64,000 nt of DNA from JANWYT01 sp034437555. GTDB taxonomy: Bacteria > Chloroflexota > Anaerolineae > Aggregatilineales > Phototrophicaceae. Both the position numbers and the translations under genes were made by a program. The first letter of the stretch is position 1. Every line of letters starts with the position of its first letter. Location: NCBI GenBank assembly GCA_034437555.1, contig DAOTTQ010000071.1, forward strand, positions 1-64,000, given 5' to 3'. Of the stretch, positions 1-8,172 are shown one piece after another. Below the pieces are notes generated by a model. The model ran no database searches. It had not been told where the DNA came from and worked only from the letters and a program-made list of their open reading frames with translations.

Positions 1-17
1 CGCATGCCCCACAAAAT

Positions 18-25
18 GCTATAAT
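18..25 (+). promoter_or_regulatory. extended -10 promoter element
   Basis: TG at 17-18 followed by C and TATAAT at 20-25 forms an extended -10 element about 40 bases before the first gene. The -35 region would lie before the window starts, so only half of the promoter can be judged. Confidence 0.55.
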
Positions 26-65
26 AGACCCAAAGATTAACCTTCTTACCTGCGAGATTATTGCG

Positions 66-287
66 ATGATAGACATAAAAACAGCCGCCGATATTGCGGA
101 GGAAATTCTAAACCAACACATTAACTTACAAGATGATGATGTGGTGGTGTTTGATGCAACCGAAGAAGGAGACATTTACTTCTTTCAATACAACTCACGT
201 AAATATTTAGAAACAGGTGACCTGATACATGCCATCGTGGAGGGACACCCCATAGGTATCAATAAACACGATGGTTCGGTGGTGTAA
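66..287 (+). CDS. YrhB/Imm35-like small protein
   Basis: A 73-residue soluble protein of unknown role. The C-terminal half reads like the YrhB/Imm35 domain family: a DDVVVFD strand, a FFQYNSRKYLETGD core (about residues 38-51), then a loop, a GHPIGINK strand and a terminal glycine-containing turn. Some members of this family are immunity proteins of polymorphic toxin systems, but no toxin gene is visible here, so the function is open. The stop codon is directly followed by the polX start, so the two are almost certainly co-transcribed from the extended -10 element at 18-25. The ribosome binding site is weak. Family assignment comes from motif memory only. Confidence 0.6.
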   Translation: MIDIKTAADIAEEILNQHINLQDDDVVVFDATEEGDIYFFQYNSRKYLETGDLIHAIVEGHPIGINKHDGSVV

Positions 288-2036
288 ATGCTGAATAATG
301 TCCAAATCGCCCAAATTTTCCTCAATATTGCCGACCTTTTAGAAATTAAAGGCGAGAATAAGTTTAAGTTTCTTTCTTATCGGCGGGCGGGAGAAGTGCT
401 TGCAGACCTCCCTAGAGACCTGCAAGCCTATGCTAATGACAACACCCTAGAGGATATTTCTGGCGTGGGCAAAGCCATTGCCGAAAAAATCAGAGAGCTA
501 TTGGCAACGGGCAAACTGGGCTTTTATGAACGCCTGATTGAAGAAGTGCCAGAAACACTCGTAGACATCATGCGTGTTAACGGTGTGGGCGCAAAAAAAG
601 CCAAGCTGTTTTGGGAGCAACTGAAAATTAGCACGCTTGTGGGCTTAGAAGAATCGGCAAAGGCGGGCAAGCTCCGTCACCTAGAGGGTATGGGCGAAAA
701 GAGCGAGCAAAAAATTCTGGATGGCATCGCATCTCTTAAACGCCAAACAGGACGCATGCCCCTCGGCAAAGCCAAGCCCATCGCCGAAGCCGTGTTAAAC
801 CGCTTGCTCGCATTACCCCAAGCCGAAGAGGGCGCACTGGCAGGTAGTATTCGGCGCGGTAAAACCACTATTGGCGATGTGGACATTCTCATTGCCAGCG
901 ACCACCCCATCCCCGTCATGCAGGCGTTTGTAGAAACAGTGGGTGTGGCGCGTATTTTGGGGCATGGCGAAAGCAAAAGCTCTGTCGAAATGCAAAACGG
1001 GCTACAAATTGATGTGCGTGTTGTCCCTAAAAGTCGTTGGGGAACAGCCCTGCAATACTTTACAGGTAGCAAAGACCACAACGTTAAACTCCGCGCCCTT
1101 GCTTTAGAAAAGGGCTACAGCCTTAACGAGTTTGCGTTTAGTCCCGTAGATGCCAATGGCAACATCTTAGAAGATGCCCCCAAAGTAACGTTTGACAGCG
1201 AAGAAGGCGTATATGCGTTCTTGGGCTTGCCCCATATTGCGCCAGAATTGCGCGAGGACAGTGGCGAAATAGAAAGTGCGCTTAAGAACACGCTGCCCGT
1301 TCTTATTACACAGTCCGATATTCACGCCGATTTGCACATGCACACCACATGGAGCGATGGCACACTCTCTGTTAAAGAGATGGCATTACAAGCCCTTCAA
1401 CGTCGGCATGAGTGGATTGTCATTACAGACCATTCGCGTAGTTTGGGGGTCGCCAACGGACTTTCTATTGAACGCCTGCGTGAGCAAGCCCATGAAGTGC
1501 GCCAAGCTAACGAAGAACTCGCAGGCAAAATTCGCGTGCTACACGGCACAGAAATGGACATCAAGGCGGACGGCACGCTAGATTACCCGGATGATGTGCT
1601 GGCAGAACTGGACTTTGTGATTGCGTCGCTTCACGTTAGCCTAAGCCAACCCCGCGCCCAAATTACAGAACGCCTCATCAATGCCATTCGCAATCCGCAC
1701 GTGGATATGATTGGACATCCTTCCGCGCGCTACATCCCCGACCGCGACCCCGTAGATGCTGATTGGGATGCTGTATTTGCAGAGGCGCAAAAGAATGGCG
1801 TTGCCTTAGAAATTAACAGCAATCCGCGCCGCCTAGACCTTGATGCACCCTTTGCAAGACGTGCCGTTGCACTCGGTATTCCTTTAGCCATTAACACAGA
1901 CGCGCACAGCCCCGCCATGATGGACGACTTGCCCTATGGCATCTTAACGGCACGTCGTGGCTGGGTAGAAGCAAAGCATGTCTTAAATACGTGGTCTTGG
2001 GATGCGTTTTCGGCATGGTTAACTGCTAGAAAATAA
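288..2036 (+). CDS. polX: DNA polymerase X family protein with PHP domain
   Basis: A 582-residue family X DNA polymerase, expected to fill short gaps in base-excision repair, with a C-terminal PHP metal-dependent phosphoesterase/exonuclease domain. Seen in order: helix-hairpin-helix segments (ISGVGKAIAEKI near 58 and VNGVGAKKAK near 97), the nucleotidyltransferase signature GSIRRGKTTIGDVDILI (about 186-202) with its metal-binding DVD, and the PHP motifs HADLHMHTTWSDG (about 350), ITDHS, GTEMD, SLHVS, GHPSAR and INTDAH. All PHP metal ligands appear present. Length matches the bacterial PolX family (about 570-580). It starts on the base after the upstream stop codon, suggesting translational coupling. 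Confidence 0.95.
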   Translation: MLNNVQIAQIFLNIADLLEIKGENKFKFLSYRRAGEVLADLPRDLQAYANDNTLEDISGVGKAIAEKIRELLATGKLGFYERLIEEVPETLVDIMRVNGVGAKKAKLFWEQLKISTLVGLEESAKAGKLRHLEGMGEKSEQKILDGIASLKRQTGRMPLGKAKPIAEAVLNRLLALPQAEEGALAGSIRRGKTTIGDVDILIASDHPIPVMQAFVETVGVARILGHGESKSSVEMQNGLQIDVRVVPKSRWGTALQYFTGSKDHNVKLRALALEKGYSLNEFAFSPVDANGNILEDAPKVTFDSEEGVYAFLGLPHIAPELREDSGEIESALKNTLPVLITQSDIHADLHMHTTWSDGTLSVKEMALQALQRRHEWIVITDHSRSLGVANGLSIERLREQAHEVRQANEELAGKIRVLHGTEMDIKADGTLDYPDDVLAELDFVIASLHVSLSQPRAQITERLINAIRNPHVDMIGHPSARYIPDRDPVDADWDAVFAEAQKNGVALEINSNPRRLDLDAPFARRAVALGIPLAINTDAHSPAMMDDLPYGILTARRGWVEAKHVLNTWSWDAFSAWLTARK

Positions 2037-2050
2037 GAACTGGAGACAGC

Positions 2051-2857
2051 ATGACAAACTCACTGCCCCCACTTCATGAAAATGATAACGGCGAAACAAG
2101 ACCTGCAGATAGTGGTGTTACACGCCCTACTGCCCCCTTACCTAATGCAGTACCCCCACGCTCCAACCCACAAATTAACGCGCCTACGCCATCACGCCCC
2201 ATCAACCAGCCCCCCCCCAGAGGCGCACACATCCAGCCCACAGGCGCACCTCCACGCCGTCCCCCCACCACAACGGGGCAACGTCCCGTGCCTCGTGCGC
2301 CACAGCCCCAAGACAACGCGCTTTATTTGCCGTGGTGGTCTTTGGTGCTGATGTTACTTATGGTGATGGCTGTCGTTTTTGGCGTGGTTGCAGTGGTATT
2401 AGCGTTGGGTTCTAGCCAGCCCCCTAGCGATGTAACGCCCATCATCCGCATTATTACCGCGCAACCCACCCTTAGTAGTGGGGCTTCTGCGCCCAATGCG
2501 AATGACAGTGTGCCATCCTCTATTCAGCTTAGTGGCGCAAACCCACCCTCTCAATTAGCATTGGAGGGTCCCACCTTGCCACCTGTGCTGTTTACACCCA
2601 CACCGCTTCCCATTACGCTAGGGAGCACCATTACAGTGCGTGGCGTAAGTGAACAACAACTCAATGTGCGTGATAGTGCGGGCGTGCAAGGCACAACGGT
2701 TCTCTTTCGCTCGCCCGAAGGCACAAACTTTACTGTTGTAGATGGGCCCAGCCAAGCGGATGGGTTTACATGGTGGAAAATTCAAAATGTGGCAAATCCT
2801 TCACAATCGGGATGGGCGGTTGCCAATTATTTACAAGTGGTTGTTGGGGGAAACTAG
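2051..2857 (+). CDS. membrane-anchored Pro-rich protein with SH3-like domain
   Basis: A 268-residue protein with three parts. Residues 1-95 are a proline-rich, low-complexity cytoplasmic tail. Residues about 98-122 are one strongly hydrophobic transmembrane helix (WWSLVLMLLMVMAVVFGVV). The exterior region has a Ser/Pro/Thr-rich linker and a C-terminal bacterial SH3-like domain (ITVRGVSEQQLNVRDSAG, GPSQADGFTWWKIQ, GWAVANYLQ). SH3b domains often bind peptidoglycan, so a cell-surface role is plausible. GGAG lies 6 bases before the ATG. It sits between polX and ligA with gaps of 14 and 3 bases, so it belongs to the same transcript, although its link to DNA repair is unclear. Confidence 0.75.
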   Translation: MTNSLPPLHENDNGETRPADSGVTRPTAPLPNAVPPRSNPQINAPTPSRPINQPPPRGAHIQPTGAPPRRPPTTTGQRPVPRAPQPQDNALYLPWWSLVLMLLMVMAVVFGVVAVVLALGSSQPPSDVTPIIRIITAQPTLSSGASAPNANDSVPSSIQLSGANPPSQLALEGPTLPPVLFTPTPLPITLGSTITVRGVSEQQLNVRDSAGVQGTTVLFRSPEGTNFTVVDGPSQADGFTWWKIQNVANPSQSGWAVANYLQVVVGGN

Positions 2858-2860
2858 CCT

Positions 2861-5119
2861 ATGACACCCCAAGACCGCGCACAACAGCTTAAAAACGAGC
2901 TAAACCATCATATCTATCGCTATTACGTGCTTAACGCCCCCATCATCACGGATGGCGAGTATGATGCGTTATACAATGAGCTTATTCAGCTAGAAGAAGC
3001 CTATCCCGAACTGCTTACCCAAGATTCGCCCACCCAGCGCGTTGGCAACGACCTTAGCGAATACTTGCCCAAAGTGGCGCATGCCGCCCCCATTTTAAGC
3101 CTATCGAATTGCTTTAGTGAAACCGACCTTATCAAGTGGGAAGACCGCAACCGCAAACTACTCTCTGAAGGGGCAAGCCTAGGCTATGTGCTAGAACCCA
3201 AGCTTGACGGCTTAAGCATCGTGCTAATGTACATTAACGGCATGCTGACGACAGGGGCAACACGCGGTGATGGCACTGTGGGCGACGATGTCACGGCAAA
3301 TATTCGCACCATTCCCACCATCCCCCTCAAAATCCCCGTCAACCAAGAAGCCCCCCCACCCCCTGCGCGTTTGGTGGTACGTGGGGAGGTTCTCATTCTT
3401 AAAGAGGCGTTTACGCGCCTTAACGAAGAACAAGTGAGCAAGGGGTTTTCGCCCTACATCAATGCCCGCAACACAGCATCAGGTTCATTAAAGCAAAAAG
3501 ATTCGCGCATTACCGCTACTCGCCCCCTTACGGCATATATTTATGATGTCGTTGCCATTGAGGGCATGTCATTTGACAATGAGTGGAATACACTAGCGTT
3601 TTTAAGGCAAATGGGGTTTAACGTCATCCCCCACGCCGAGTATTTGCCTAACCTAGACGCGCTTATTCAACAATTGCCCACGTGGGAAGCCCGCCGTCAT
3701 AAGCTCCCATTTGAAGTAGATGGTATTGTGATCAAGCTCAATGGGCTACGATTACGACAAGAACTAGGCTTCGCGGGTAAAGACCCAAGAGGCGCAACCG
3801 CCTATAAATTCCCAAGCGAAGAAGCCACCACTCGCCTGCTTGATGTGACGGTTAATGTAGGGCGCAGTGGCAAAATTACGCCAACGGCGGTACTAGACCC
3901 TGTGTTTGTGAGTGGTGTTACCGTGAGTAATGCCAGTCTTCACAACTATGATTTAATTGCCCAGCTTGATATTCGGCGTGGTGATTTAGTGGTAGTCAAA
4001 CGCAGTGGTGAAGTGATTCCGTATGTCGTGCGCCCCGTTATCGAAGGGCGAAATGGCACAGAAACCCCCATCACTATTCCAGAGGCTTGTCCTAATTGCC
4101 AAACGCGCCTTTTGCGCCCACAGGGGGCAGTGGATTGGTTTTGCCCCAACGTCACTTGTCCCGAGCGTGTTCATCGTAGCCTAGAGTTTTTTGTCTCTAG
4201 AGGCGCAATGGACATTGATGGCGTGGGTGGACAAACCATTAAACAGCTTATCGCACAAGGTATCGTCAAAGATGAAGCCGATATTTTCACGCTTACTGCC
4301 GACCATCTTAACGGGCTAGAGGGCTTTGCCGACAAGAAAATTACGAACACCCTACAAGCCATCAGCCAAGCAAAAACGCGCCCCTTAGCACGTTTACTAG
4401 CGTCGTTGGGCATTGGTGGGGTGGGCGAAAAAGTATCACAAGAACTCGCCAGTCATTTTGGGTCTTTAGACGCTCTAATCAGCGTTTGCCATGCCACCAC
4501 CCACGCCGAACAGGCTTTCATCACGTTAGTTTCACCCCTTCTCACTTTAGAGAGTACCTCCGATATTACACGCGCTAAAGAACGCCTGCAAAACCCCATT
4601 CTGGAGTTATTGCCGCGTTACCATGATGCCAACGACCTAGAGAAAAAACTGACACGCCTGATTAAGCCCCTCATAGAAACCTTGCCCGAAGAGCGTAAAG
4701 ATCTCTCTCAAGTCACAGTTTCACTAGCGAGCTTAATTGAAGCAGGTCACCCCCTAATGAGCGTCGCGGGTTTGGGGGCAATTTTAGTGCAAAACATTGT
4801 CGTTTGGTTCTCGGACGCTTATCATGTAGCATTGATAAACAAGCTAAAGCAAGCGGGCGTAACCCTAACTGCCGAAACCAAAGAACGGGCAGGCATATCC
4901 CTAGAAGGCTTAACGTTTGTCATTACTGGCGCATTAAGCGTTCCGCGTGAGGAAATAAAAGCCCTTATCGAGGCGTACGGGGGCAAGGTAACAGACAGTG
5001 TAAGCAAGAAAACCAGCTATCTTGTGGCGGGTGAAGCCGCTGGAAGCAAGCTAGACAAAGCACAATCGCTCGGCGTAAGCATCCTAGATGAAAACGGCTT
5101 GCGCGAACGACTCCATTAA
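2861..5119 (+). CDS. ligA: NAD-dependent DNA ligase
   Basis: A 752-residue LigA that seals DNA nicks using NAD. The adenylation motif KLDG has its lysine at residue 114. The OB fold is followed by a four-cysteine zinc finger (CPNCQ ... CPNVTCPER, about 408-432), helix-hairpin-helix repeats and a C-terminal BRCT domain (LEGLTFVITGALSVPREE, about 680 onward). The protein is about 80 residues longer than the usual 670. The excess is an insertion around residues 538-627 inside the HhH region, between GSLDALI and SVAGLG. All catalytic elements are intact, so the enzyme should be active. It starts 3 bases after the upstream stop. Confidence 0.96.
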   Translation: MTPQDRAQQLKNELNHHIYRYYVLNAPIITDGEYDALYNELIQLEEAYPELLTQDSPTQRVGNDLSEYLPKVAHAAPILSLSNCFSETDLIKWEDRNRKLLSEGASLGYVLEPKLDGLSIVLMYINGMLTTGATRGDGTVGDDVTANIRTIPTIPLKIPVNQEAPPPPARLVVRGEVLILKEAFTRLNEEQVSKGFSPYINARNTASGSLKQKDSRITATRPLTAYIYDVVAIEGMSFDNEWNTLAFLRQMGFNVIPHAEYLPNLDALIQQLPTWEARRHKLPFEVDGIVIKLNGLRLRQELGFAGKDPRGATAYKFPSEEATTRLLDVTVNVGRSGKITPTAVLDPVFVSGVTVSNASLHNYDLIAQLDIRRGDLVVVKRSGEVIPYVVRPVIEGRNGTETPITIPEACPNCQTRLLRPQGAVDWFCPNVTCPERVHRSLEFFVSRGAMDIDGVGGQTIKQLIAQGIVKDEADIFTLTADHLNGLEGFADKKITNTLQAISQAKTRPLARLLASLGIGGVGEKVSQELASHFGSLDALISVCHATTHAEQAFITLVSPLLTLESTSDITRAKERLQNPILELLPRYHDANDLEKKLTRLIKPLIETLPEERKDLSQVTVSLASLIEAGHPLMSVAGLGAILVQNIVVWFSDAYHVALINKLKQAGVTLTAETKERAGISLEGLTFVITGALSVPREEIKALIEAYGGKVTDSVSKKTSYLVAGEAAGSKLDKAQSLGVSILDENGLRERLH

Positions 5120-5146
5120 ATCAGTTCAATCAGCATAGGACACCCC

Positions 5147-6361
5147 ATGACAGAAGGTATTATTCGTATTGCCAAAGAGCGCGTAAAACCCGTGCTTAAT
5201 CAACACCCTTGGATTTTTAGCAGAGCTATCATCAGCGCACAACACGCCCGCAATGGCGAATTTGTCACTGTCACAGACCCCGATGGCGCGTTTTTAGCGC
5301 GTGGCTACTATAACGAAAAATCGCAAATCCAAGTACGTATCCTTACATGGAAAGATGAGCCTCTTGATGAGGCATGGTGGCAAAAAAGCCTCGCACGCGC
5401 CATCAATGCACGCTTGCCCCTCTTAAAAGAAAATACAACCGTTCGCCTTATTCATGCCGAAAGCGATTATTTGCCGGGGTTGGTGGTGGATGTGTATGGG
5501 CAGTACGCCGTCCTACAAGCCCTCACCTTGGGCATAGAACGCCGTAAAGGTCAGATTGCACGTTGGCTTGCAGAAACGTTCAACAGCCTGTTTCCAGAAC
5601 GCCCTCTTTTGGGTATCTATGAACGAAGCGATGTTGATGTGCGTGGCAAAGAAGGGCTAAAAGCCAGTACAGGCGTTTTATGGGGAGAAACACCCCCAAA
5701 CCCCATTCTGGTGCAAGAAAACGGCATCACATTTGCCGTAGATGTTTACAAAGGACACAAGACAGGCTTCTATATTGACCAACGCCCCAATCGGGCTTCA
5801 TTAGCACAAGCCCTACAAAGCGTTCAAAACCCCTCTATTCTTAATTTATTTGCTTATACGGGTGGTTTTGGAGTTTCCGCGCTCAAGGGCTTGCCAGGCG
5901 CGAGCTTGGTGAATGTCGATTCTTCTGCCGATTCTCTCAATTTAGCACGCCAAAACGTTGAACACAATGGCATCGCGTTAGACGCGGTATCCTTTGTCAC
6001 ATCAGATTGCTTTGAGTTTTTGCGCCAAGCCGTTCATCAATTGCCCATGTACGACGCAGTCGTCTGCGACCCACCCAAATTTGCCCAAAACGCCCAACAA
6101 GTAGACAAAGCCGCCAGAGGCTATAAAGACCTTAACATGCACGCTTTCCAATTGGTAAAAGCGGGGGGCTTACTAATGACGTTCTCTTGTTCGGGGGCAA
6201 TCAGCCGTGACCTATTCCAGAAAATCGTGTTTGGGGCATTGGTGGATAGCGGGCGGCAAGCCCAAATCATTGGTCATTTGGGTGCAGGCGAAGACCACCC
6301 CATTGCACTCACCTTCCCCGAAGGCGACTACTTAAAGGGCTTGCTTTTGCGCGTTTACTAG
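5147..6361 (+). CDS. rlmI: RlmI-type class I rRNA (cytosine-C5) methyltransferase
   Basis: A 404-residue SAM-dependent methyltransferase of the RlmI/COG1092 family, which methylates a cytosine in 23S rRNA in E. coli. The N-terminal PUA-like domain includes NQHPWIFSRAI (about 18) and GYYNEKSQIQVRIL. The central EEHAD-like region is followed by the Rossmann fold with SILNLFAYTGGFGVSALKG (SAM motif I, about 230) and the catalytic DAVVCDPPKFA motif (about 304). Length fits the family. AGGA precedes the ATG. The stop codon overlaps the stop of the converging reverse gene within the palindrome CTAG. The exact target base is inferred from the family. Confidence 0.88.
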   Translation: MTEGIIRIAKERVKPVLNQHPWIFSRAIISAQHARNGEFVTVTDPDGAFLARGYYNEKSQIQVRILTWKDEPLDEAWWQKSLARAINARLPLLKENTTVRLIHAESDYLPGLVVDVYGQYAVLQALTLGIERRKGQIARWLAETFNSLFPERPLLGIYERSDVDVRGKEGLKASTGVLWGETPPNPILVQENGITFAVDVYKGHKTGFYIDQRPNRASLAQALQSVQNPSILNLFAYTGGFGVSALKGLPGASLVNVDSSADSLNLARQNVEHNGIALDAVSFVTSDCFEFLRQAVHQLPMYDAVVCDPPKFAQNAQQVDKAARGYKDLNMHAFQLVKAGGLLMTFSCSGAISRDLFQKIVFGALVDSGRQAQIIGHLGAGEDHPIALTFPEGDYLKGLLLRVY

Positions 6362-7302
6362 CCTTCGTTTTCTTCTGTAATTTGTTGCTCGGCAAGCTGC
6401 TTAATTTTGTGACCCGTTTCGTACCACGTAATTTTGCTAATGCCGAGCGTCTCACGGATGGTTTCTTCATCCACGCCAGAACGCCAATCGCGCACAGCCA
6501 TTGTCCAGCGCAAGTTCTCAAACGATAGCTTAAAGGGAATATCGGCTTGTTGCCCAATATCCGTAATGATGTACTCTAAGTTGCGCGTGGTGCAAGTAAA
6601 CACGGCTTCTTTAGGGGTATATTGGCGCAAGTAAAACTCAAGAACACGCAGTAAATCGGTACTAATGGGCAAACGGCGTTCTTTGTAAACGTTGTTCACC
6701 TCATGCCGAATAAAAATTGCGGGGTCTTCGCGTTGTGTGCGGTCAATGTCGGCTAAGGTGAGGCGTTCGGTTTCGCTTTTTTTAATGCCCGTTTCTAGCA
6801 ATAAACGCAAAATAAGTTGGGGGCGATGGTCTATTTCGTCGCCTTTTTTCATCATCTGCGCCAACCCTAAACATTCGCGCACTTGCTCTTGTGTAAGTAC
6901 ATTAGACAAGGGCGCGGGACCAGAACGCTGTAAAATGGGCTTTGCGGGGTCATAGTTTATTGCCTTCACCGCATAAAGCCACTTGAAAAATACTTTTAGG
7001 GTTGTCACGCGACGAGCATATGTTTTTCGGCTACACGGCACGCCACGCCCATACTCTACCCACTTTAGATAGTCGTTTAAGTAAGGTGTGTTATAGTTTC
7101 CTACTGGCATATCTAGCCCACTAAACTCACCGAGCAAGTGCATATCGCCCAAAAACGCCTTAATCGTGTGTTCGGTTTTGCCCTCACGCTTAAGATGCTG
7201 TACAAACAACTCTAGCGTTTTGCCAATGGGTGTTGTTTTACCAATGTCCTCTGGTTTAACGGGGTTTTGAGGGAAAAGAGTAAGTTGTTTTGGAGCAGCC
7301 AT
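6358..7302 (-). CDS. tyrosine recombinase-fold protein, probably catalytically inactive
   Basis: A 314-residue XerC/XerD-like protein with a SAM-like N-terminal DNA-binding domain (about 25-112) and a C-terminal catalytic fold (about 133-300). Compared with canonical motifs, the first Arg (TGLRxSE) is Lys174 (TGIKKSE), the HxxR histidine is Glu262 (FENLRWT), the LGH histidine is Ile288, and the nucleophilic Tyr position is Gly297, with Tyr294 three residues off. Only the beta-hairpin Lys207 and Arg265 remain. I infer a DNA-binding protein without recombinase activity. The ATG at 7302 is preferred because it lies 4 bases after the upstream stop, implying coupling. A longer start at 7338 would overlap that gene. 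No attachment sites or mobile genes are nearby. Confidence 0.7.
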   Translation of the reverse strand: MAAPKQLTLFPQNPVKPEDIGKTTPIGKTLELFVQHLKREGKTEHTIKAFLGDMHLLGEFSGLDMPVGNYNTPYLNDYLKWVEYGRGVPCSRKTYARRVTTLKVFFKWLYAVKAINYDPAKPILQRSGPAPLSNVLTQEQVRECLGLAQMMKKGDEIDHRPQLILRLLLETGIKKSETERLTLADIDRTQREDPAIFIRHEVNNVYKERRLPISTDLLRVLEFYLRQYTPKEAVFTCTTRNLEYIITDIGQQADIPFKLSFENLRWTMAVRDWRSGVDEETIRETLGISKITWYETGHKIKQLAEQQITEENEG

Positions 7303-7306
7303 AGGA

Positions 7307-8116
7307 TTATCGTTTCTGTGTCCATGCAATCGTGTCATAGGTATTATAGCGTAAGGCTTGGGCGTTTTGCGCTTCTTCTGTGCTAAGAACGCCCTCTGCC
7401 ATGTCTAAATCAAACGCATCGCTAAAGCCTTTGACAAAGGCGTGTGCCACATCATGATATGCCACATCATACCCCAAAACACGGCTTAGCGTTGTGGCAC
7501 GCTCACGTACTTGGGTTTTAGCATGGTGGCGTGTTACTTCATCAGGATACGCCAGGGCATCACAAATTCGCGCAATATCACCCCGTAGGGGCAACGTGCC
7601 ATGCTGAAGGATGCCTTCTTTGCGCCTTACTTGTGCGCTTCCAATGAGTTTTCTGCTCTCTACTGTAATTTCATAGTGTGATGGCACTTCAAAGCATACC
7701 GCCCCCAACCCCTGATTACCTTTTGGTACTTGCTCGGAGTGTGGACTTAGCCCTAAGTGTTGCAAAGCGATCATCAACGCCTCGCTAATGCGCCGATAGC
7801 TGGTCACCACATCACCCTGTGCTAGTTCGTGGTCAATAGGTAAGGCAACGCTATAGGTCAGTTCATCACCATGTAAAATTGCTTTGCCTCCTGTGGGACG
7901 GCGCACCGCATCCCAACCGTGTTTTTTCATGCGTTCAAAATCAGCATCGCTGGCATGTTGCCCATACCCTAATGACAAACAAAAGGGTTGCCAACCATAG
8001 ACCCTTAGAGTGGGCAAAGCGTGTTTAGCAGAAACCGCTTGTAAAATGGCTTCGTCAATTGCCATATTAAGCGCACCTTCCGCAGGTTTATCGTAGATGA
8101 ATCGCCATTGACGCAT
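7307..8116 (-). CDS. lipM: LipM-like octanoyltransferase / lipoate-protein ligase family
   Basis: A 269-residue protein of the biotin/lipoate protein ligase superfamily. It transfers octanoyl or lipoyl groups to the lysine of lipoyl domains such as GcvH. RRPTGGKAILHGDELTYS (about 72-89) is the substrate-binding signature. Cys141 in GAVCFEVPSHYE matches the acyl-accepting cysteine of the LipM octanoyltransferases, and Lys156 in RKLIGSAQ is the conserved acyl-binding lysine. These features favour LipM over an ATP-dependent LplA ligase, though the sequence alone cannot exclude LplA. GGGAG precedes the ATG. It is the first gene of a two-gene operon with the degenerate recombinase. Confidence 0.82.
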   Translation of the reverse strand: MRQWRFIYDKPAEGALNMAIDEAILQAVSAKHALPTLRVYGWQPFCLSLGYGQHASDADFERMKKHGWDAVRRPTGGKAILHGDELTYSVALPIDHELAQGDVVTSYRRISEALMIALQHLGLSPHSEQVPKGNQGLGAVCFEVPSHYEITVESRKLIGSAQVRRKEGILQHGTLPLRGDIARICDALAYPDEVTRHHAKTQVRERATTLSRVLGYDVAYHDVAHAFVKGFSDAFDLDMAEGVLSTEEAQNAQALRYNTYDTIAWTQKR

Positions 8117-8172
8117 ATTCTCTCCCTGTCCTATACTGCTAATTACTTGACGTATTCTAGGTGGCGATTCTT

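Noticed and set aside
677..1081. Long reverse frames inside polX, ligA, gltB and other genes
   Set aside because: They lie antisense to well-supported genes, show no recognisable motifs and have no own ribosome binding sites or promoters.
6358..7302. Integrated mobile element around the recombinase gene
   Set aside because: No attachment repeats, tRNA target, transposase or cargo genes are adjacent, and the catalytic residues are lost.
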